A stretch of DNA of 64,000 nt from Demequina sediminis (lineage in GTDB: Bacteria; Actinomycetota; Actinomycetes; Actinomycetales; Demequinaceae): the NCBI RefSeq assembly GCF_030296675.1, contig NZ_AP027736.1:310001-374000 (forward strand), given 5' to 3'. Under the pieces are notes generated by a model. That model had not been told where the DNA came from. It saw nothing but the letters and a program-made list of their open reading frames with translations, and searched no databases. Of the stretch, positions 37,492 to 45,175 are shown in pieces; positions within the stretch are counted from its first letter, which is position 1, and every line of letters begins with the position of its first letter. Both the position numbers and the translations under genes were made by a program.

Positions 37492-37665
37492 CACGGACAT
37501 CCTCCCCGACAGGCACTCGCTCACGCGAAACCCGTCTGGTCAGTGTCCGGAATCCGGGGTCAACCCCAGGGTGTCCGGGTGGGGTTGTAGCTGGCCGGGA
37601 CGATGCGCGGGGTGTCCGTTGAGAGCGCTGCGGGCCTTACGGGACGCGTGCCCGCGCGAGTCACC

Positions 37666-38184
37666 TCAGATTGACAACACCGACTCGCGAAAGAGAGTCG
37701 CGTCGCTGTAGACCTTGTGAGCGACGTGGAGCACATTTCCGTCGAACTTCCAGTAGGCGCCTTCGACAGGAAGCACGACCATGTAGGTAAGCGTCGGCAA
37801 GTGCAGCGCTGTGTCCTCGGCCGCTAGCCAGATCGGGTTGCGCGCGAGCGGAGGGGCAAGCGATTGGATCGCGCGTTTGGCGGATGGCGACCAAGATCGC
37901 CAGACAATGACTGCTCCGGCCTCCGCGATCAGCGAGAGCACTTGCTCCGTGACGTCAGGCGAGGACTAGGCGGTAGGTGTGCGACTGAGCGTCTCCCACG
38001 CCTGTCGGGCGGCCGACTCAGCGTGTGGTGAGGGGTTCCTGTCGAGCGACCCGAAATCTGGCGGCGGCGCGCATGGCGGCGCAGCCGCGGCGATCGGGAG
38101 CCGCCATGCGTCCCGCAGGAACAGCACGCCCCAGAGATGTGACGGCGCGGCAACTCGGATCTCGGGGCGCGCTGTTGCACTCAT
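37666..38184 (-). pseudogene. Hypothetical protein gene with an in-frame stop
   Basis: ATG 38184 has GAGGGG seven bases upstream and opens 72 codons (MSATARPEIRVAAPSHLWGV...) that end in TAG at 37966-37968. The same frame continues without a further stop for about 99 codons to 37666 (VTEQVLSLIAEAGAVIVWRSW, WLAAEDTALHLPTLTYMVV, VHKVYSDATLFRE-like end). One base change (for example CAG to TAG) would explain it. Alternatively these are two genes, the second starting at GTG 37941. I do not recognise the family. An upstream frame ending GDGDYIYYSTRGVVP overlaps the ATG as ATGA. Confidence 0.5.
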
Positions 38185-38533
38185 GGGACTACCCCTCTCG
38201 TCGAGTAGTAGATGTAATCGCCATCACCGGGGACCTTCGATGCGCAGACCGCCCCGTTGGCTAGGACAGCACTTCCCGGCGCGAGTACTGCGTCTTAGCG
38301 TCGCTGGAATGCCAGTCCAGTCCAGGATGCCTTCCACCCGGTGCGGAAGCGAAGGCCGCCACTCCAGTTGTGGGCACAGCTCCCCATGGTGGCCCGCTAC
38401 GGCGAGAAGACGGCGCTGGGTGTATCGGCCCAGCCTGCGGTGGCTCTGCGCTCCACTTCGCCGATATCGCACAGATGGCGCCACGACAACGGGAGTAACT
38501 CGTGAATGGACCCGCATGGTGGGCCTGCGCCCG
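38185..38533 (-). other. Region without a clear gene; possible degraded coding remnant
   Basis: On the minus strand a frame ending VPGDGDYIYYSTRGVVP overlaps the start of the next gene as ATGA, which is how real operons here join. Upstream it runs into a stop, while a neighbouring frame reads LDWHSSDAKTQYSRREVLS. This looks like the broken 3' end of a lost gene. No promoter or RNA gene is evident. Confidence 0.3.
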
Positions 38534-38646
38534 TCAGCCACTCTCTCGGCCTGGTAGGGGAGCACCGTCGAGGAAAGCCTCGTATGCGACGAGGGCATCG
38601 TCGTCGATCTCGGTCGTCCGTGGCCCGTACCGTGTATCGCTTTGGT

Positions 38647-40071
38647 GGCTCTTCGCAAATGAGGCTGTAGCGCTGTCCCGGGGGTGGGTGGTTGGGGGTA
38701 GGGGTCGAGGTCCCCCAGGATGGAAGTTCTCACACTCACCGTCTGGAAGACCTCGACTTGTCTCACGCTACCTTCGCCGCGCCCGATCTCACGACCTTCT
38801 GCAACCTCGACGCCCTTGGCCTGATCGTCACCGGGCAGCGGATCGACGGCGACCGGGCGGTGCTCGAGTGCCGCGTTGCCGACCCGGATGACCTGTGCCA
38901 CGAGTGCGGGAACCGGGGCGTGTCGCGAGGCACGCAAGATCGCCAGCTCGCGCATGAGCCGTTCGGGTGTCGGCCCACGACGCTGCTGGTGCGCGTGCGC
39001 AGGTTCCGATGCGATCCATGCGGACGGTTCTGGCTCGACGACCTCCGCGCGGCTGCAGAGCCGCGCGCGAAGGTCTCTCGCGGCGGCCTGACCTGGGCGC
39101 TCAGGGCGCTCGTCGTGGACCACCTGAGCATCTCCCGGATCGCGGCGGGGCTCGGCGTCGCATGGCACACCGCGAACGACGCGGTCCTGACCGAAGGGCA
39201 CCGCCAACTCATCAACGACCCCACCCGCTTCCACGGCGTCGCGGTCATCGGGGTCGACGAGCACGTGTGGCGACACACCCGCTACGGCGGCAACTACGTG
39301 ACCGTCATCATCGACCTCACCCCGGTACGCGACGGCGTCGGCCCCGCCCGGCTGCTCGACATGATCCCCGGGCGGTCGAAGGCCACGTTCCAGACGTGGC
39401 TGGCCGAACGCCCCCGATGCTGGCGCGAGCGGATCGAGTCGATCGCCATGGACGGCTTCAGCGGGTTCAAGACCGCCGCAGCCGAAGAGCTCCCGACCGC
39501 GACCGCCGTCATGGACCCGTTCCACGTCGTGCGTCTCGCCGGCGACGCCCTCGACCAGTGCCGCCGGCGACTGCAGCAAGCCATCCACGGCCACCGGGGA
39601 CGGACCGGCGACCCGCTGTACATGTCGCGGCGGATCCTGCACACCGGGCTGGAGTACCTCACCGACCGCCAGCGGGCCCGACTCGACGCGCTCTTCGTGG
39701 AAGACGCACATGCTGAGGTCGAGGTCACCTGGGCCGCCTACCAGCGCATCATCACCGCTTACCGCCACCCCGACCGCGCGACCGCGAAGCGCGACTTCGC
39801 AAGCCTCATCGAGTCCCTGCGCACCGGCGTGCCAGCCGCCCTGGTCGAACTGCGACGCCTCGGGCGAACCCTGAGCCATCGCGCCGCCGACGTCCTCGCG
39901 TACTTCGACCGGCCAGGGACCTCGAACGGGCCCACGGAGGCGATCAACGGCCGACTCGAGCACCTCCGCGGATCCGCCCTGGGGTTCCGAAACCTCACCC
40001 ACTACATCACGAGATCGCTACTCGAGACCGGAGGCTTCAGGCCACTCCTACAGCCCTAAATGCGAAGAGCC
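38647..40071 (+). mobile_element. ISL3-family insertion sequence, copy 2, 1425 bp
   Basis: Ends GGCTCTTCGCAAATGAGGCT and, inverted, GGCTCTTCGCATTTAGGGCT. Target duplication GCTTTGGT at 38639-38646 and 40072-40079. Same length as copy 1 and opposite orientation, so the two could recombine to invert the 31.4-38.6 kb segment. Confidence 0.95.
38692..40059 (+). CDS. ISL3-family transposase (copy 2)
   Basis: 455 residues, very similar to the copy at 29972. Zinc ribbon CHECGNRG and RCDPCGRFW, catalytic VIGVDEHVW, IAMDGFSGF and TEAINGRLEHLRGSAL are all present with no interruption. Differences from copy 1 are scattered substitutions, which points to separate arrival or old duplication rather than a fresh transposition. 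Confidence 0.93.
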   Translation: MGVGVEVPQDGSSHTHRLEDLDLSHATFAAPDLTTFCNLDALGLIVTGQRIDGDRAVLECRVADPDDLCHECGNRGVSRGTQDRQLAHEPFGCRPTTLLVRVRRFRCDPCGRFWLDDLRAAAEPRAKVSRGGLTWALRALVVDHLSISRIAAGLGVAWHTANDAVLTEGHRQLINDPTRFHGVAVIGVDEHVWRHTRYGGNYVTVIIDLTPVRDGVGPARLLDMIPGRSKATFQTWLAERPRCWRERIESIAMDGFSGFKTAAAEELPTATAVMDPFHVVRLAGDALDQCRRRLQQAIHGHRGRTGDPLYMSRRILHTGLEYLTDRQRARLDALFVEDAHAEVEVTWAAYQRIITAYRHPDRATAKRDFASLIESLRTGVPAALVELRRLGRTLSHRAADVLAYFDRPGTSNGPTEAINGRLEHLRGSALGFRNLTHYITRSLLETGGFRPLLQP

Positions 40072-40426
40072 GCTTTGGTCCCGCTTCGGGCCCGAAAGCC
40101 AGAACCGCTCGTCGGTGTCGACGTCAAAGAAGTTGGCATCGAACATTCCCGGCCAACGTCGCAACTCACGGCCGCGATACTTGGCGGTCCTGAATGAGCG
40201 GTTGAAGTCGACCCAGCCAATCCAGGATGGTCCACGATCGATGTCAAAGCCGGTCTTCAGCTGAATGAACATGAGGCGCCTGGGCATGGAGCCAATGGTG
40301 GCGCATGTGGAGTTCCGGCAGCCGAGGACGCGCTCTCAACGCGCGGGCAGAACTTCGCACGGACCAGCCGGCTGCCGAGGGAAACACCTCGTCGTCCCAC
40401 CGCCCGCAGGCGGTCGGGGCCTTTCA

Positions 40427-40843
40427 CTACTGCGCCGCGGACCTCACTCGCATCGTGGGCATTTTCCGGCCAGCGCGCAAGCGTCGTGGCCCAATCGGGC
40501 CCAAGGTGCGACGCACAGACCAGCGCTCAAGCATCAGCGTCTCGAGCCACGCCATTCCACTCGCCGACCCGAGCCAAGGGGCCCAGTAGTCGGTGTCGCC
40601 GTACGCAAGCCAGTTTGGGGTATGCAGTTCGAGATAGACAGCGTCGCCTTCGAAGTAGAGCTCAAGCGTCGATGCCGTTCCTGAGGCCGTGCATTTCAGT
40701 GACGGCATGAATGGTGCGCCCATCGCTGGCCCGACTGCCGTTTCGAACCTCACATCGTGGCCAGCGCGCCTGATGCGCTCCTCAATGCGCTGCCTCCAGA
40801 CGGCAAGGCTCTCGGCTTCACGTCCCTCCACGTGCATGAGCAT
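40427..40843 (-). CDS. Hypothetical protein, accessory island
   Basis: 138 residues, not recognised. It begins MLMHVEGREAESLAVWRQRI (or at the second Met), contains a hydrophilic, Trp/Tyr-bearing middle (TLELYFEGDAVYLELHTPNW, LAYGDTDYWAPWLG) and a basic tail. The amino-acid mix looks like a real soluble protein and the codon use is less GC-biased than the housekeeping genes. No strong ribosome site. The size and setting resemble immunity proteins, but no toxin gene is adjacent. The 168 bases to 41011 hold nothing recognisable. Confidence 0.5.
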   Translation of the reverse strand: MLMHVEGREAESLAVWRQRIEERIRRAGHDVRFETAVGPAMGAPFMPSLKCTASGTASTLELYFEGDAVYLELHTPNWLAYGDTDYWAPWLGSASGMAWLETLMLERWSVRRTLGPIGPRRLRAGRKMPTMRVRSAAQ

Positions 40844-41011
40844 AGGAGTGAGGAGTCTCTGATGGCAGCGAGCCGGTCGACTTGAGCCATGGCCGTGCGA
40901 AGGCGCCCAATGGAATGAGTCGATGCGCCCCCAACGGGCGAAGCAGTACGCCTAGGTGCCTATATGCACGCGCTCATGACTTGGGAGCGCTCCAGCGTCT
41001 AGGTGGGGTTC

Positions 41012-41293
41012 ATGAGCGCGGTCGTTGAACAACAGAGGTCGAAGCGCAGGCACCTGTTCGCTGCCCTAGTCGCGGTCCCGACGATTGTGCTCATGGCGGT
41101 CGCGGTGTCTTGGTACTGGTCTGTGGGTTGGCATCGTGCGAGTTCGGTCTGCACCACGGACGCTGCGGTGCCGGCGGGTGTGTCCGGCGGCTCGATGGAT
41201 CAGGCCTGGTCGTGGGTGCCCCTCGGATTCGCGTGCACGTGGCCTGCCGGCGACGGCGACGACTCGTTCACGATCGTCAAGGCGTGGTGGTAG
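41012..41293 (+). CDS. Hypothetical single-span membrane protein
   Basis: 93 residues from ATG 41012 (AGGTGGG upstream): MSAVVEQQRSKRRHLFAALV, a membrane helix (about residues 17-35) and an outside part with two cysteines (SSVCTTDAAVP, FACTWPAGDG) and a Trp-rich end KAWW. N-in/C-out topology by the positive-inside rule. Family unknown. It lies 163 bases before the TIR-like gene; linkage is unproven. Confidence 0.55.
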   Translation: MSAVVEQQRSKRRHLFAALVAVPTIVLMAVAVSWYWSVGWHRASSVCTTDAAVPAGVSGGSMDQAWSWVPLGFACTWPAGDGDDSFTIVKAWW

Positions 41294-41456
41294 CACGTCA
41301 GTTCGGCTCTAGTGCCAGATGTCAAGAGGTCGGCACGCTTGGACCTACCGCCACGCCCAAGGGAGCAGCTCGTGAGTGCATCCTGAGGAAACGGAGAGAT
41401 CACATCCGCGCGCCTTGACAACACACGGCGTCGGTTGGCCGCGATAGAGTCACGAC

Positions 41457-42272
41457 GTGGCCCAACAAATCAAACTGAGTAGATCGTTTGTCAAGACGCG
41501 ATTAGAGCGCGCCACCCTCGAAGCAATTCTGACCGAAGCCCGTGCCACTCTCGGCGCGGCTGGTGAGGATCCGGACAGCCAGCTGCTCAAGGTGCAGCGC
41601 GGCGCCGACCAATGGACGCTTCCAGACGAACGGCAATTCCTGGCCGAGATTGGCAACGGATACTCGTCATATCACGCCTGGATCAAGTGGGGTTCCAAGG
41701 GTTCACTCGATCTCTTCTACGCAAGCGACTTCACGATAGAGATAATGGCTCCCGAGCGTACCGCTGTCGAGTCGGTCGCCCAGATGATCGCGCAGAAGCT
41801 TGGCGAGGGTGTCGTCGAGTGGGCGCCTGAGGTCCCTCTACGCGTTTTCATTGGCCACGGTCGATCAGGCGCTTGGAATGAACTGAAGCAGCACCTAATC
41901 GATATCCACCACATCGAAGTCGAAGCCTACGAAGTCGCTGCGCGGGGCGGATACACGATCCGCGAGGTGCTGGATTCGATGCTTCGTAGTTCCACGTTGG
42001 CGTTCCTCGTGATGACCGCCGAGGACGCACAGGCGGATGACACCATGCGCGCTCGCCAGAACGTGGTCCACGAGGTGGGGCTGTTCCAGGGGCGCCTTGG
42101 ATTCAGCCGTGCCGTAATCCTCAAGGAGGCTGGAGTCGAGTTGTTCTCCAATGTGGATGGAGTTCAGTACATCGAGTTCTCCGCGGGAAACATCCGGGAG
42201 TGCTTCGGTGACGTCCTCGGAGTCATCAACCGAGAGTTTCCTGCCCTCCGACGCTCGCGCCCCTTGACTTGA
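41457..42272 (+). CDS. TIR-like nucleotide-binding protein (Cap12/PycTIR-type) with unrecognised N-terminal half
   Basis: 271 residues. The C-terminal half (about 128-258) is a TIR-like domain of the family found in CBASS and Pycsar effectors: RVFIGHGRSGAWNELKQHL, a tract ending LAFLVMTAEDA, then RARQNVVHEVGLFQGRLG, with Glu206 in the position of the NADase Glu, and DGVQYIEF near the end. The N-terminal half (about 1-125; SRSFVKTRLERATLEAILTE, GYSSYHAWIKWGSKGSLD) is alpha/beta and not known to me. No cyclase is adjacent. GTG 41457 follows TAGAGT by six bases with no ribosome site, suggesting a leaderless message. It is likely an NAD-degrading or nucleotide-sensing defence protein. Confidence 0.8.
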   Translation: MAQQIKLSRSFVKTRLERATLEAILTEARATLGAAGEDPDSQLLKVQRGADQWTLPDERQFLAEIGNGYSSYHAWIKWGSKGSLDLFYASDFTIEIMAPERTAVESVAQMIAQKLGEGVVEWAPEVPLRVFIGHGRSGAWNELKQHLIDIHHIEVEAYEVAARGGYTIREVLDSMLRSSTLAFLVMTAEDAQADDTMRARQNVVHEVGLFQGRLGFSRAVILKEAGVELFSNVDGVQYIEFSAGNIRECFGDVLGVINREFPALRRSRPLT

Positions 42273-42719
42273 AGTGGCAACGTTACTCGGGGGGCAACCT
42301 AGCCACCTACGGTACTGTCACGCCTGCCCACGGTGCTCGCGCCAGACTCGGGCGTGGATTCGATACCGGAGGCCTCGGCGGTGGAGCGTGCCTGGTCCAC
42401 CCGCTCCGACGCGCGGGCTTGACCCGCGCAGGTGCGGGGGCACCTTAGTCAGCACCTCACGAGGTAGCGGGCTGACGGCGCGCGTGGAGCCGCGATGCTG
42501 AGGGTCTCGGGTGGATGCCAGGCCACTGAAGCCGTACGGGCGAGGCGTTGACGCTGTCGGTGGCGTGCGCGGCACCTTGGCGCGGCGCGAGAGCCACAGT
42601 GGCTCCGACTCTGGTGGGTAAGTGGACGGGGCGCTCCCGACAATGGAGTGCCTCTGTGCACGCGTAGTCGCGTTCAGCGGCAAGTGGCCGCGCGCGACGT
42701 CGACCTCACGCGGGCCCGT
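42273..42719. other. Intergenic region between the TIR-like gene and the pirin operon
   Basis: About 447 bases with no convincing gene on either strand. It holds a 7-bp hairpin GCGCGGG-CTTGA-CCCGCGC (42411-42429), possibly a terminator for the operon entering from the right or the TIR gene from the left. Nothing else is seen. Confidence 0.4.
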
Positions 42720-43672
42720 TCAGGCTGTCCGCATGCGCGGCGTGAGCCGCACCTCCGGCATGGGCGGCGCGGGGATGCGAGTGTCGTGGCCAGGGACCTC
42801 CGCGAACCTCCCGGTGCGCCCGTTCCAGTCGTGCCACGCGGCCACGATCTCGTCGTGGGTGCGGCCCACGAAGTTCCACCACATCACCAGCGCGTCAGGA
42901 AACGGCTCGCCCCCGAGCAGCGCCACGGTGGCGCCCGCCGCGGAGCTCAGCGTGATCTCGGTGCGGTCCGTGCCCAGGTAGAGGATGCCGTCCGGGGAGG
43001 GGCGCCGAGGGTCCCAGTGGTATCGGCCACCGTTCCGTCCGCCACCTCGATGTCACCCGAAACGGCCACCACGCCGTGCTCCCACTCGGGATTCAGCGGC
43101 ACCCGGACGGTCGAGCCCGCCGGAATCGCGATCTCGGCACCTACGATCGGCGTGTACGTCGTCGCGGGCGACTCCACGCCCGCCAGCACGCCCATGATGA
43201 CGGTGGCCACGGCATCGTCCCCGCGCAGCGCGCGCAACCCCACCGTCGGCAGAGACGCGTGTGTCTCGAAGCCCGGCGCGCTGTGGCGCGCCTCCTCGGG
43301 GAGCGCGACCCAAAGCTGGAGCGCGTCGAGCGGCGCCGGGTCCTCGCCCAGGGAGTACTCGGAGTGCGCGATCCCGTGGCCGCTCGTCATGAGGTTGAGT
43401 GCGCCGCGGCGCAGCACCACGTCCGAGCCGAGCCCGTCGCGGTGGCGCACCTCTCCCACGAGCGGCCACGTCACCGTCTGCAGCCCGATGTGCGGGTGCG
43501 GCTCAACGCGCATCACGGCCTCCTGCGGGCCGAACCTGTCGAGGAAGCACCACGCCCCGATGGTCGGCAGTCCGCGCTGCGGGAGCGACCGGCGCACCTT
43601 CATGGCGCGCAGGCCGCCCAGCGGCACCTCGCGCGCCTCGAGCGTGAGCGCCATCGGGCCGGGGCGGGTCAT
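42720..43672 (-). CDS. Pirin family protein (one apparent frameshift)
   Basis: Bicupin of the pirin family, often quercetinase-like or a redox-responsive regulator. The N-terminal part has FLDRFGPQEAVMRVEPHPHIGLQTVTWPL-type cupin motifs (PHPHIG with metal His, GHGIAHSEYS). The end (GEPFPDALVMWWNFVGRTHDEI) lies in another frame; one extra base in the C runs at 42994-43002 restores it. Span 3n+2, about 317 residues if joined. Its ATG overlaps the GNAT stop (ATGA). Last gene of the LLM-MarR-reductase operon. Confidence 0.82.
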
Positions 43673-43959
43673 GACTCGGGCCACTCCACGCGTGCCCCGG
43701 GGACGTCGTGGCGGCGCAGGTAGCGCGCCATGAAGGGGCACAGGGGGACGATGCCCTCGCCGCGGGCGGCGGCATCCTCCAGGGCGCCCTTCGCGAGCGT
43801 GGTGCCGAGGCCCTGGCCCTCGAAGGCGCCGTCGATCTCGGTGTGGGTGAAGACGGCCCGACCCTCGCGCAGGCGGAACTCCGCGAAGCCGGCGAGCGCG
43901 CCGTCGACCGTGATCTCGTAGCGCGACCGCTCGTCGCTGCGGGTGACCTCGACGGTCAT
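43669..43959 (-). CDS. Small GNAT-family N-acetyltransferase (YjdJ-type)
   Basis: 96 residues; starts MTVEVTRSDERSRYEITVDG, with FTHTEIDGAFEGQGLGTTLA (acetyl-CoA loop) and CPFMARYLRRH near the end. This is the compact GCN5-related family often labelled by analogy with human GTLF/NATD1. AGGAGG precedes the ATG at 43959. It overlaps its neighbours on both sides (TGATG upstream, ATGA downstream). Substrate unknown. Confidence 0.88.
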   Translation of the reverse strand: MTVEVTRSDERSRYEITVDGALAGFAEFRLREGRAVFTHTEIDGAFEGQGLGTTLAKGALEDAAARGEGIVPLCPFMARYLRRHDVPGARVEWPES

Positions 43960-44659
43960 CAGGCCCTCCTGGGATCGAATGGGTCGTCATCGGCGCTGCG
44001 GAGCGAGCCGCCCGTCGCCAACTTCATCATGTCGGAGTCGAGCGAGATGTCGAGCTCGGTGCCCCCGCGGAGCCGTACGTGTGCTGGTAGGCGCCCCAGG
44101 CATCGTCCCTCACGGAGCGCGCGAAGCCGGACTCCATGAGGAGGACCAGCTCGCGTGCGGCGCGGTCGATGCGTGTGCCGAGCGCGGCGTCCGTCCAGTC
44201 CTCGGTCGAGGCGAACAGGCTGGTCGGCACGGGCAGCGTGCGCAGGTAGGCGAACAGCGAGCGCATCTCCTGGTCGACCACGAGCGCGTGACGTGCCGTG
44301 CCCGCCGTCGCCGCGAGGATGACGGGCTTGCCGATCAGGAGGTCGTTGTCGAGCACCTGGAAGAAGCTCGTGAACAGCCCGGACGCGCCGGCCTTGTACA
44401 CCGGCGCCGCCGCGATGATCGCGTCCGCGGCGAGCAGGGCGTCCACGGCGCGCGTGAACTTGGCGCCCAACAGCTGGTTGGACATCGCGGCCGGGAGCTC
44501 GGGCAGGAGCTCGCGCAGGTCGACGGTGGTGACGCTCACGGCGTGACCGTGCTCGCGGGCGAGGGAGGTCACGCGCTGCGTGGCGCGGTCGGCGAGCAGG
44601 CGGGTCGACGAGGGATCGGAGACGCCGGCGCTCACCACGACAAGGCGGAAGTCGGTCAT
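43959..44659 (-). CDS. FMN reductase, CE1759-like (one apparent frameshift)
   Basis: NAD(P)H-dependent flavin reductase of the flavodoxin fold, expected to feed reduced FMN to the monooxygenase next door. MTDFRLVVVSAGVSDPSSTR (FMN phosphate loop), AIIAAAPVYKAGASGLFTSF and DNDLLIGKPVILAATAGTA are typical. Near the end, in a run of five C (44062-44066 on the plus strand), the frame changes; the family ending GTELDISLDSDMMKLATGG is recovered with one more base. Span 3n+2, about 233 residues. ATGA overlap with marR. Confidence 0.85.
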
Positions 44660-45165
44660 GAGGGGTCCTTTGCGGGGTCGGCAAGAAGCTTGAGGGAGAG
44701 GGACTCGAGGAGTAGTAGCTCGTCGTCGGTGAGCCGGGAGGTGAGCGCCGCGGCGACCGCTGCGCCGTGGCCGCGGCCCACGCGACGCTGGACGGCACGC
44801 CCGGCATCGGTGAGCGACAGGTGGGCGGCGCGGGCGTCGGACGGATCCGCGCACCGCGCCACCAGCCCGCGCTCGACCAGCCGGTCCACCAGGCGGGACA
44901 GTCCCGGCTGGCTGAGCACCACGTGCCTGCCCAGGTCGCCCAGGCGCTGCGGGGTGTCGCACTTGGAGAGCGTGTAGAGGACGTCGTATTCGCGCATCGA
45001 CAGGTCCTCCCACACGTCGTCCGCCGCGAACTGGCGCATGAGCGTCCCGTGTGCGCCGAGCGCGGCCTCCCACGCGTCGTTGGCCAGGCGCGTGCGGCCC
45101 CGAGTGGGGGCCGCGTCCCGGGTGGGGGCCGCGTCCCGAGCGGGTGTCGCGAGCGAGGTGGTCAT
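44656..45165 (-). CDS. MarR-family transcriptional regulator
   Basis: 169 residues. A short N-terminal tail repeats TRDAAP; then the winged helix: FAADDVWEDLSMREYDVLYT, HVVLSQPGLSRLVDRLVERG (recognition helix) and the wing CADPSDARAAHLSLTDAG. GGAG precedes the ATG. It lies between the monooxygenase and reductase genes and probably controls the operon through the palindrome at 46417. It may sense an electrophile or the monooxygenase substrate. Confidence 0.9.
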   Translation of the reverse strand: MTTSLATPARDAAPTRDAAPTRGRTRLANDAWEAALGAHGTLMRQFAADDVWEDLSMREYDVLYTLSKCDTPQRLGDLGRHVVLSQPGLSRLVDRLVERGLVARCADPSDARAAHLSLTDAGRAVQRRVGRGHGAAVAAALTSRLTDDELLLLESLSLKLLADPAKDPS

Positions 45166-45175
45166 GACGTGCTCC

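Larger units (their letters stand above)
36273..37568 (-). mobile_element. IS3-family insertion sequence, 1296 bp
   Basis: Terminal inverted repeats TGAAGTTGACCCCG and TGGGGTTGACCCCG with a further CCGGACA, each starting TG. Probable 3-bp target duplication GGG. It carries the usual orfA-orfB pair on the minus strand. The 97 bases after it (37569-37665) hold nothing recognisable. Confidence 0.9.
38534..40287 (-). pseudogene. Conserved hypothetical protein gene, split by ISL3 copy 2
   Basis: 5' part (40287-40072): MPRRLMFIQLKTGFDIDRGP, WIGWVDFNRSFRTAKYRGRE, FDANFFDVDTDERFWLSGPKRD. 3' part (38638-38534): RYGPRTTEIDDDALVAYEAF and LDGAPLPGRESG. Excising the IS with one GCTTTGGT copy joins them in frame as 107 codons, so the gene was intact before insertion. 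I recall similar short proteins of unknown function in other actinobacteria. ATG 40272 is an alternative start. Now non-functional. Confidence 0.75.

Noticed and set aside
38224..40002. 592-codon minus-strand frame across ISL3 copy 2
   Set aside because: It is antisense to the transposase; an equivalent frame lies opposite copy 1.
41415..41450. TTGACA...TAGAGT as a normal promoter for the TIR-like gene
   Set aside because: The spacing is 24 bp, too long for the housekeeping sigma; only the -10 box position is taken as support.
42411..42429. Structured RNA or tRNA-like element
   Set aside because: It is a simple 7-bp hairpin with no cloverleaf or further paired elements.
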